A stretch of DNA of 60,000 nt. Origin: Takakia lepidozioides (Eukaryota > Streptophyta > Takakiopsida > Takakiales > Takakiaceae). Of this stretch, positions 47,202 to 55,693 are shown in pieces. Location: positions 91,432,756 through 91,492,755 of the forward strand of contig CM060731.1 in the NCBI GenBank assembly GCA_030704615.1. Direction: 5' to 3'. Each line of letters starts with the position of its first letter. Within the stretch, counting starts at the first letter, position 1. Under the pieces are notes generated by a model. It was not told where the DNA came from. It was given only the letters and a program-made list of their open reading frames with translations, and made no database searches. The position numbers were made by a program, and so were the translations under genes.

Positions 47202-47229
47202 GATGTAAATGCGGCGCCGAATTTCCATC
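47202..47229. repeat. Single palindrome unit
   Basis: GATGTAAATG, centre CGGCGCCG, AATTTCCATC, preceded by GATGACTTCATCC, as in the 96-bp units at 36.3-37.0 kb. Confidence 0.75.
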
Positions 47230-47481
47230 AGGGGGGATGGACTTCGATGGCAGATGGGCGACTATTCCCCGTGGATGAGAAAGAGTAAGCGGTTCATCCG
47301 CCGCTGGCGTAATGAACACGTTACACGATGATTGGTGGGTAGGTGGGACCCAGATCCTCCATTATTGGAGCCCGCAGTGCTCTTCCGCTTCTCATCATTT
47401 GGAAAATCAAATGGCTTCGTTGTTGTCTGCAAGGTCATTGTCATCGACAGCAAACACGTCCTGAGGGCCTCATTTGCAAGG

Positions 47482-47808
47482 ATGCCGTGTTTGCGGAACC
47501 AGGACGACTGCCCTTATGGAGGCTTCGATTATGCAATGTATTCGGCCACATCAGGAGACATCGTTATCTGGCACACAGTTTCCACATGAGATAATGGGGC
47601 GAATGTGGAAACATTGTCAGCTTTTAAGTATATCCCAGGCCACTACGCCTTCGAGCGGGGTGACGATCTTGGTCTGAGGAGTCCGTGGCTCCTACACATC
47701 CTTGATTCCGATTTTTCCAACTACGGCGTGCACCCATGCAGAAGAATGTGCACTGTTATGCTGTTGCGGTGGAACTGCTCCCAATGGACGTGGGTGGACT
47801 CCTGTTAG
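47482..47808 (+). pseudogene. Unknown protein family, copy 3 (N-terminal two thirds)
   Basis: ATG at 47482 opens MPCLRNQDDCPYGGFDYAMY and SATSGDIVIWHTVST, then a TGA at 47587-47589. The same frame continues NVETLSAFKYIPGHYAFERG, DDLGLRSPWLLHILD and LLRWNCSQWTWVDSC, with a stop at 47806-47808. Blocks SGDI, LSA-x-YI-x-G, GDDLG, W-x-L-x-ILD and W-x-C-x-QW-x3-D correspond to copy 1. The C-terminal GDI...EDE half is missing. It is damaged by one stop and a 3' truncation. Confidence 0.6.
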
Positions 47809-47924
47809 AGGACTGTCTGGGACTTAGACACTTATACGGGATCTGTGGGGTACCCTTAATTTTTGCACAGACTGAGACCAACAGGAGCCTTAGGGGTGAC
47901 AGCGGCGCACTTTAGGGGGGGGTG

Positions 47925-48115
47925 ACACAGCCGTCACAGCCAACACAGCCGACACAGCCAGACACAGTCAACACAGCCCGTCACAGCCAACACAGCCGAC
48001 ACAGCCAGACACAGTCAACACAGCTCGTCACAGCCGACACAGCCCATCACAGCCAACACAGCCCGTCACAGCCCGTCACAGTTTCACACAGCCAGTCACA
48101 GCTTGACACAGCTGT
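47925..48115. repeat. CACAGCC minisatellite
   Basis: Variants GTCACAGCC, AACACAGCC and GACACAGCC repeat with a 9-10 bp period about 18 times. A shorter reverse-complement version is at 51575-51655. Confidence 0.9.
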
Positions 48116-48830
48116 CACGACCATAGGGAACGGATAGCCGGACAGGGAACGACTGTGGGGAACAACACCTGCGAATGGAACATGTTAGTTCACGGACGAC
48201 GGTTAGTGAGGGAAACGGTTAGAACAACGGGTAGGAAGATAAAGCTAGAAGCAAGGACTGAAAGGGGGATCATTTTTTGGAGCACTTCGGGGGGGGGGGG
48301 GATCACTGCTGGAAGGAGTGGGAAGGAGCACTTCTTGGAGAGACTTCGGACATTACTGGGGGAAAGGAGGAGAGAGTGTATCTCTGAGCAGAAAGATGGA
48401 GAGCACGGAATAGGAGGAGGATCTGTTGATGCTTAATGAATACAGGCAGTAGAATTGTAATGTAGAGCAGATTAGAGACTCCATGGCTTCAGCCTGATAC
48501 TTGATAGATATTAATCTGATACACACCTCATACTCACACTGTGTAGAGAGATCTGAGTGAAGCTGTGGAATGAATTGATGAGTTGATGGAATCCGATAAA
48601 TTGATGAAGCAAACTGATACTTAATTACCAGCAGTAAGGTAACTAGCTAACATGAATGCGGGAAGGAAAACAAATAGGAAACACCCCCATTATACACTAG
48701 CTGTAGGTCATGACTGATTGTTCTGAGCGGGCTGAGTACTTAGAGATTTCCAACTCTTCTATCTTGGAGTTTCCGCCTCGGATAGCGAAGGGATGGGTGA
48801 GTAAAAGTCGCGCGACATTTGGCGACCATA
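47925..48830 (+). repeat. Left arm of a large inverted repeat (LTR/leader-like)
   Basis: Reverse-complementary, with indels, to 50945-51660. The arm contains the CACAGCC minisatellite, text such as GGAACGACTGTGGGGAAC and CTAGCTGTAGGTCATGACTG, and the first codons of the ORF at 48710 (MTDCSERAEYLEISNSSIL). It looks like the LTR plus leader of a retroelement. I see no clear TG...CA border or primer-binding site. Confidence 0.65.
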
Positions 48831-49159
48831 TTGGGGATCTGGGTCATGAACAACCAGATGTGACAGGCATCTGGTGGGATCATGGTGGATGGAGAATTAA
48901 AGAATTTGATGTGAATCAAATTCCTTGTGAAACTGAGAAGGAAAGATTGTCCAAACGATTCTTCCAGAGGTTTTTGGAATTGCCAGACGGTTGTAAAGAA
49001 TACATTCTTAAGAGAGTGCATGATGCTGACCCAGAGTGGGGTCTGGAGAAAGGAGTGATAAAGATTTATCAGGTGGCCTGTAGAGGAGTTATGCTGCCTG
49101 GCTTGCTTCGGTGTCCATTAGGAGGTGTTCCGAACCTAGTCGTGTACAACAGATTTTAG
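48710..49159 (+). CDS. Unidentified retroelement-associated ORF
   Basis: A 149-codon frame starting MTDCSERAEYLEISNSSIL and continuing IAKGWVSKSRATFGDHIGD, GIWWDHGGWRIKEFDVN, LPDGCKEYILKRVHDADP. The same first 37 or so residues are encoded on the minus strand at 51058-50945 (MTDCTERAECLEISNSSIL), so this is the first product of the element family making up the inverted repeat, positioned like a gag. It resembles no gag motif I know. The frame shifts near 49120 into an acidic stretch. Confidence 0.4.
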   Translation: MTDCSERAEYLEISNSSILEFPPRIAKGWVSKSRATFGDHIGDLGHEQPDVTGIWWDHGGWRIKEFDVNQIPCETEKERLSKRFFQRFLELPDGCKEYILKRVHDADPEWGLEKGVIKIYQVACRGVMLPGLLRCPLGGVPNLVVYNRF

Positions 49160-49431
49160 ACGAGGCAAGCCTCAAGAAAATGAAGATGAGGGAGGAGGCA
49201 GCAGCTATTAGAGCCCGTCGGGCTCGTAGATTTGTCTTGGATTCTGCTGAGGAAAGTGGGGGAGAAGACGCAGAAGATTCCCAGGAGGTGAGGTGGACAG
49301 TCCCCCAAGGAGAGGACGGGATTTTTGAGAGGCATAGTGGAACTGATGCATCACAGAGCTCGGAGGATGAGGGGGATGAGGGGGATGAGGAAGAAGGTGG
49401 GGCAAGTTCCTCGGAGGGTGTAGGAGAGTAG
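49111..49431 (+). CDS. Acidic C-terminal continuation (frameshifted)
   Basis: Overlaps the previous frame. It reads QQILDEASLKKMKMREEAAA, RRARRFVLDSAEESGG, then a Glu/Asp/Gly-rich tail ending GASSSEGVGE. It probably belonged to the same protein before a frameshift. An AATAAA word follows at 49494. Confidence 0.35.
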   Translation: MSIRRCSEPSRVQQILDEASLKKMKMREEAAAIRARRARRFVLDSAEESGGEDAEDSQEVRWTVPQGEDGIFERHSGTDASQSSEDEGDEGDEEEGGASSSEGVGE

Positions 49432-49510
49432 TGCCCATTCCGGCTATGACACTTAGAACACACTTGTATAGACGTGGCTTGCCACAAAATTTGCAATAAA
49501 ATGTTGGATT

Positions 49511-50945
49511 TCAAGTCCACTGGTGCCACATTCCAACTTCACATGACCCTATATCCGTGCCTCCTAACCCTAACCTAGCTTGATGCATAAAAACAGTACG
49601 ATTTACTCTATCTCTACTGATTTGTATGCCAAGACAAAATTGAATTGAACCCATATCAGTCATGGAAAACTCCTTGGACAGTTTTTCTTTGAACTGCACT
49701 AGTAATCCTTGACCATCATTGCTGACCAGCACAGCGTCATCCACATACAAGGCCAAAATAACCAATCGACTTCCTTGTGTAAGGATGTAGACGTTTGTAT
49801 CTGCAACATTCTTCTTAAATCCAGATGTTAGAAGAAAAGTATCGATCCTTTCGTACCATGCTCTCGGAGACTGTTTGAGCCTGTAGAGCGTCTTATGTAA
49901 CTTACAGACTTTGTCTCTGGTCTCTGGTTTGATAAAACCTTGAGGCTGTTCCATGTAAATGGTCTCTTGTAGGTAGCCATTGAGAAACGCTGTTTTGACA
50001 TCCATTTGATGGACATCAAAATCATTCTCGGCTGCCAATGCCATTAATACTCTTATTGAAGTGATTTTTACAATAGGTGAAAAAGTGTCGTTGTAGTCAG
50101 CACCTTGTACCTGTGAGAAACCCTTAGCAACCAGCCGCGCTTTATACCTGTCAACACTCCCGTCGGACTTGAGCTTGATCTTAAAGATCCATTTGCACCC
50201 AACAACTTTACGTCCTAGGGGTAGGTCAGTAAGTGACCATGTTTGATTCTGTATTAGCGAATTGAATTCAGAGTTTATTGTCTGCTCCCACTTAACCTTA
50301 TCAGGGGCTGTCATTGCTTCTTCGTAGGTAGCAGGTTCTGTCAATGGGATTTCTCCTCTCACGGCTTCAACAGCTGTCATCGACGTGATAAGCCTCTCAG
50401 GAACTTTTCTCTCCCTTCGTGACCTTCGCAGAAGTGGAATTACTTGTTCCTCACTAGCTTCATCCTCCTCTTCATCTTCAAGAGTATGATCTACTTCATC
50501 TTCAACCACAGGGAGATTTTCACATTCTTCTTCAGATTCTATTGAAGTCTCATTAGGTGTTTTGTCAGTAGATTGGAAACTTGTTTGTTGACTGGGTTCT
50601 TCTCCCACTCTTGGAAAAGCTGTACTTGTTTCATCAAAGACAACATCCCCACTATGAAATACAGTCTTTGTTTTCTCCTTAAGCAGTTTATATCCCTTAA
50701 CTCCTTCAGTGTAGCCTACGAAAATGCAGGCTTCACTTTTTGAATCCAGTTTCTGTCTCTTTTCTTTTGGGATATGAGCATAGGCTCGACACCCAAACAC
50801 CTTACAGTGCAATACACTTGGCTTCACACCTGTCCACACTTCTTCTGGAGTCATTCCCAAGACTGCTCTTGTAGGCGTTCTATTTTGAAGGTAGGCTGCA
50901 GTTCCCACTGCTTTCGCCCAATAAATAATTAGGCAGGTTAGCCTG
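49511..50945 (-). pseudogene. Ty1/copia pol fragment: integrase end and reverse transcriptase
   Basis: An open minus-strand frame of at least 465 codons. It starts in the integrase core (YWAKAVGTAAYLQNRTPTRA), passes the GCRAYAHIPKEKRQKLD region, an acidic linker and a basic RRSRRERKVPERL stretch, and then the copia-type RT: KWEQTINSEFNSL, CKWIFKIKLKSDGSVDRYKA, QMDVKTAFLNGYLQETIYM and the catalytic YVDD in LALYVDDAVLV. It ends soon after the RT, without RNase H. Upstream it joins directly to the leader ORF at 50945-51058, so gag, protease and most of integrase are deleted. It is not functional as an element, although the RT frame is open. Confidence 0.85.
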
Positions 50946-51660
50946 TGTCGAGCGGCTTTTACTCACCCATCCCTTCACTATCCGAGTAAAAAAATCCAAG
51001 ATAGAAGAGTTGGATATCTCTAAGCACTCAGCCCGCTCAGTACAATCAGTCATGACCTGCAGCTAGTGAATCATGGTTGTGCTTCCCTTTTGTATTCCTT
51101 CTTGCCTTCATGTTATCAATTTACCTTATCTGATACTGAAGCATCAGTTTGCTACAGTATCTTCTTAGTTCCAGTTAATCATGCATTCATTTCACAGCTT
51201 CACTCATGTCTCTCTACACAGTGTGCTTGTATCGAATAAGTATCAGATTACGATTTATCAGGTACTAGGCCAATGTCAAGGTGACTCTAATCCGCCCTAC
51301 AGTATCACTACAGCTCTGCATGAAATAAACATCTACTGTTCATCTTTTCTCCTTCTTTCGGCTCTCGTTCTTGCTCTCCGCCTGTTCTCCTCTCCTCCAT
51401 GACCAAGAAGCACTCCCTCTGAAGTGTCCCCTCTTTCCGTTGCCGCTCCCCTTATCTGCCCGCAAGCTGTTCTAACCACCTAACTAATTAACCGTCATCC
51501 CTGAAGTAACACATTCCTTCTGCACATGTCGTTCCCTCACAGTCGTTCCCTGCCAATGATAACTATTCCCCATGTACTGTGATAGGCTGTGTCAAGCTGT
51601 GCCGAGCTGTGACTGGCTGTGTAAGGCTGTGTCGGGCTGTGACTGGCTGTGTCGGCTGGG
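50945..51660 (-). repeat. Right arm of the large inverted repeat
   Basis: Reverse complement of 47925-48830, with a shorter CACAGCC minisatellite (51575-51655) and several internal gaps. In minus orientation it lies directly upstream of the copia fragment, as a 5' LTR plus leader would. Confidence 0.65.
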
Positions 51661-51863
51661 GGGCTGCTATTTCATGAGCGGCATGAGCATGAGCGGAAAA
51701 AAAAAAGCATGAGCAGACCATTGTGAGTCCACGGAAACCATTAAGACTAATCATCCACAGGGTCTTGTAGTTGAGTAGTCTCAACCCCTAATGGTGCAGA
51801 TGTACCCTTACCCTGGACTACCTCAACCTCCGCCACAGGTGCGGATTTATTCTGCACCGCCGG

Positions 51864-52590
51864 TGTCGCGGCCCTTTGCCTTGAGGGCAAGGGGGGTTGG
51901 GACACAAGAGGGGCTGCCCCTGTGGTGGGGGCAGTAGCAGCGATAGGTACGGGGGCTGAAGCACCCTTGAGTGCCCAAGGCACTCAAGGAGGCGGAGGCG
52001 CTCACTAGGTGGAGCCCCGCACACCGGGTTGCGGTGGGGGTGGCTCCACAAGGGGTGGTGGTAGCTTAGCGGGACTTAGTGGGGGTGGCATAGGACTCAC
52101 CATGGGGTGGAGACCTCGAGGTGGGAGTCGTGGGGAGTCTTGGGACTCATCACGGTCCATTGGGGCCGCGGTGAGTGGGCCAAGACTCACCGCGACTCAC
52201 CACCGGGAATCGAGGGTCTTCGTGGTGGTTCGCCATAAAATGGCATGGCTGGTTGTGAAACCCCCGCGGACAGCTACAGAAGTATATATAGGGAGTAGTA
52301 ACCCCGAGAACGGTGCAAGCCCGTTGGTGACCAAAAATTAGTGAGTAAGCGAGCGAGCCGGAAAGCGACCAAAGAGTGGGGAGCTGTTCCGGACTGCCAA
52401 CTACCAAAGGGAATTCCCGCTGGTTCCGAAGCGGTGGAGGGTTCTTTGGGAGAACAAAGGGGGACCGTTATGCCCCGGTGAGCAGCCGAAGCTCCAAGTT
52501 GGCCCGGCGGCCAGGTTGGGAGTCAGGCGCGCGCATCAAAGCGAGTAACTATGACTTGAGGGGGAGCTTACCGAAGGGAGGTGCGCGACA
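51864..52590 (+). mobile_element. Solo LTR 1
   Basis: 727 bp starting TGTCGCGG and ending GCGCGACA, with matching ends TGTCGCG/CGCGACA. It is flanked by GCCGG at 51859-51863 and 52591-52595. A TATA-like box (AAGTATATATAGGG) sits at about 52280-52293. It is about 95% identical by eye to LTR 2. Independent target duplications show each is a solo LTR, not the pair of one element. Confidence 0.85.
52280..52293 (+). promoter_or_regulatory. TATA-like box of solo LTR 1
   Basis: AAGTATATATAGGG, conserved at 55382-55395 in LTR 2. This is the expected position of the U3 promoter and sets the plus orientation of both LTRs. Confidence 0.5.
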
Positions 52591-53208
52591 GCCGGAGTCT
52601 CCATAAGCAGAATTGGTATCTCCAGAACTATGGAAGGTTGAGCCCCCTTAGAGCTTTCATGTAGAGAGATCACTCTTCTCCATCTCCTTCCTGATTTGCT
52701 CATTAGTGGGAATTTCCAATCCCTCCCTTTCTGAAGTAAGGGGTTCAGGTGTAACAGCAGGACCCCTTTGAGTTACATGTGAGGTAACTTGGACAGTAGG
52801 CTGTGTTGGTTGGGGTAAGGAGGTAACCTCGTCCTCCTCTCCACTATGTGCATTTCCTGCACCAGCAACCCTTGCTGTTGCTGCACCTCATCTTTCTGTA
52901 GGAGCTGTGGAGATATCATCCTGCACAGCTGGCTTCACTGCCAGTGGATTCATATGCTGCACCATCCCTACTGTGTCACCCTTCTTCTGCTTCTTCATTT
53001 TGGGCTGTCGCTCCAGTCCCCCTTCGCCTTGTGAGGATCCATGTGCCTCATTCATTGTAGATTCTTGCTCAAACACACCCATGTCTTTGCGCTCTTGCAC
53101 CGTGAGTAAGCAAGAGTCATGAATTATCTGCGCAATTATAGGAGCTGCAACGATAATTGGGTGATTGCAGCCTACAGTGTCCATTTTTTGACGTAACTGC
53201 GCCGTCAT

Positions 53209-54005
53209 TTTTTCTGTACATAGTTTGTTGGTTTTGATCTACAATCTTATATTTCTGTGAAATTTGTTAAAAGAGACTCACGACATTGTACCTATCTACA
53301 TATAGTATCTACCTTCTCAGACTTGCCGCCAAAAACCGTTATCTCTAGAAGTGATGGACTTTATGAAAAATCCATAAGCTTTTGTTACAGTCCATACAAA
53401 CTTGTTCATTATTTGTTAGATTTTGTAACATAATTGGAATAAGAGATGGCCCTCCCTTGCTATTATGATAAAGAATCTAGTGTGAGAGTTTTTTAACATT
53501 TTTACTCATTAAACTAAATTTTATGTACTTTATCAACCTACCAATAACAGCCATTTTCATAAAGTCCTTTACAATATGAAAACCAAAACACCCCATGAAC
53601 TGTCTTAATTAAATACAACCATTTATTATAGATGAAGGGTGGGCCAAGGTCAAATTTTCAAAAACATGTACTTTTGTGATTATGGTCAAGTTTGGATTAC
53701 GTCACCGACGACACGTGACGGCATATATCCTCCATAACATCTTTATTTTTCCCATTTGAAATGACAGTATCCCAACAATAGACGTTCCACATGATATAGT
53801 GTAAGTGAATCCATGTTTTGGTTTCTTTTCACGATTTTTGTTTTTTTAATCTTATGTACTGTTATGTAGGCCACATCTTCAACTTTTTGGTCCACTCTTC
53901 ATTGCAACTACCCAATTGGAGCTTTGGCTGTCATTGTCTGAAGCCGTTTCATCTCTTCAACTAAGCCTTCATGCATCATGTTCGCCCATGTTACTCTTTA
54001 GTGCT
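53209..54005. other. AT-rich stretch, no gene
   Basis: No open frame or repeat recognised. Confidence 0.45.
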
Positions 54006-54479
54006 TCATGTGCTCGTATCAAAGTTTCGAATGAACTGAATCATCAGTTCTTTGTGGTGCCAAGTCCAATCTTTCCGCATCAGAGTCTCCAAACGTAAAT
54101 CCTTCAAAAGCTGCATTGTCTCTGGAGTGGTAATGCTCTGCTTTTGAAGTACATGTGTGCTCTTCACCCGCAGGTCCTCCACATCTCTGATTCGCTTCAT
54201 ACCGGGCAAACAAGAATGTCTTATTTGGAGTAGTTGCAAGAAGCTCTGCAACGCGTACAGCATGAAAGTATGGTTTGCGCAAAATGGAACAGGCAAATGT
54301 GTGTAAGTATGTGGGGCTTGCAAACAGTGGGTGAGAGAAAAGGTACGCTCGTCCTGTCCTTCATTGTGCCACTGCGTAAGGAGTAGAGTTAACGTGTAGT
54401 TTGTAATGCCCGCAAGCTGCAGGGCTATAGTCTTGATTGCTCCTCCCGTCAATGCAATGGTTATCCGGGATAATACCAA
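54006..54479 (-). other. Coding-like stretch of unknown identity
   Basis: The minus-strand frame's last part (MKRIRDVEDLRVKSTHVLQK, ETMQLLKDLRLETLMRKDWT, HHKELMIQFIRN) is protein-like. Upstream, two overlapping frames compete, suggesting a frameshift. It lies between the gag-like ORFs on the same strand and may be part of the same retroelement relic. Confidence 0.3.
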
Positions 54480-54521
54480 TTCTGCCGTATATAATTTTTT
54501 GAACTTCTTGTTCTTGTTTCT

Positions 54522-54966
54522 TTAATGGAATTCCGCAACAGAATTCTCGTTGCTGATTGGCCGTGGGGTCATTAGGTAATTTTTCAATATTACCCTGTTC
54601 TTTTCACATTCCATTTTTGAATGACCAACATGAGTACATATTTGGCAAAGATTACCCTTTGCTGGTCACGTAAGGTTTTTCTTCTCCTGTTCCCTCGATG
54701 CATTTATTGGTTCGTGATAGATTTGGGTTGAAGTATCGGGCGGGTACTTCGGCGGCCCAGTTTGTCTTTTAGTGTGATGGCGCTCGTTATTGTAGTACAT
54801 GCAATGCGGAGAGCCGTGCGCCTTTGGCCACGTGCCTGAGTTCAAACACTCTCCCGTTTCTTTCTGTCCCCGTGGCAAATTCTCCGAGTTTGACTCCCAA
54901 ACTGTTTTTTTACTTCTTGGCCACTTTGCCGTTGTTAACTCGTATCCACTTGTCACTGCTCTTATG
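54522..54966 (-). pseudogene. Gag nucleocapsid-like fragment with CCHC knuckles
   Basis: In minus orientation, starting at the edge of solo LTR 2: IRAVTSGYELTTAKWPRSKK, then CLNSGTWPKAHGSPHC (a knuckle whose second Cys is Ser), then after a TGA near 54664 the intact CQICTHVGHSKMEC (C-x2-C-x4-H-x4-C), ending NENSVAEFH and TAA. CCHC knuckles bind RNA in retroelement Gag. Confidence 0.55.
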
Positions 54967-55692
54967 TGTCGCGGCCCTTTGCCTTGAGGGCAGGGGGTCG
55001 GGACACATGAGGGGCTGCCCCTGTGGTGGGGGCAGCAGCAGCGATAGGTATGGGGGGCTGAAGCACCCTTGAGTGCCCAAGGCACTCAGGGAAGCGGAGG
55101 CGCTCACTAGGTGGAGCCCCGCACACCGGGTTGCGGTGGGGGTGGCTCCACAAGGGGTGGTGGTAGCTTAGCGGGACTTAGTGGGGGTGGCATAGGACTC
55201 ACCATGGGGGCGGAGACCTCATGGTGGGAGTCGTGGGGAGTCTTGGGACTCATCACGGTCCATAGGGGCCGTGGTGAGTGGGCCAAGACTCACCGCGACT
55301 CATCACCGGGAGTCGAGGGTTTTTGTGGTGGTTCGCCATAAAATGGCATGGCTGGTTATGAAACCCCCGCGGACAGCTACAGAAGTATATATAGGGAGTA
55401 GTAACCCCGAGAACGGTGCAAGCCCGTTGGTGACCAAAAACTAGTGAGTAAGCGAGCGAGCCGGAAAGCGACCAAAGAGTGGGGAGCTGTTCCGGACTGC
55501 CATCTACCAAAGGGAATTCTCCTAGTCCCAAATAGGTGGAGGGTTTAGAGGGAAGCGAAGGGGGACCGTTATGTCCCGGTGAGCAGCCGAAGCTCCAAGT
55601 TGGCCCGGGCGGCCAGGTTGGGAGTCAAGCGCGCGCATCAAAGCGAGTAACTATGACTTGAAGGGGAGCTTACCGAAGTGAGGTGCGCGACA
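54967..55692 (+). mobile_element. Solo LTR 2
   Basis: 726 bp, TGTCGCGG...GCGCGACA, same orientation as LTR 1. It is flanked by CTTATG at 54961-54966 and 55693-55698. It sits exactly at the stop codon of the gypsy pol frame (TAA lies in the duplicated CTTATG). Confidence 0.85.
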
Positions 55693-55693
55693 C

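Larger units (their letters stand above)
51750..53208 (-). pseudogene. Gag-like ORF split by a solo LTR
   Basis: The minus-strand frame starts MTAQLRQKMDTVGCNHPIIV at 53208 and runs through ESTMNEAHGSSQGEGG. A TGA (52886-52888) breaks it, and it continues in the same frame as a Pro/Thr/Gln-rich region (LPQPTQPTVQVTSHVTQRGP) to TGA and TAA codons near 52650. It then resumes on the other side of the inserted LTR with PAVQNKSAPVAEVEVVQGK, ending DPVDD at a TAG (51750). The product is unknown. Low complexity and context suggest a retroelement gag-type protein. The 5-bp duplication GCCGG flanks the LTR. Confidence 0.45.

Noticed and set aside
51864-55692. A single 3.8-kb LTR retrotransposon
   Set aside because: Each LTR has its own matching flanks, and the DNA between them is in the opposite coding orientation and unrelated.
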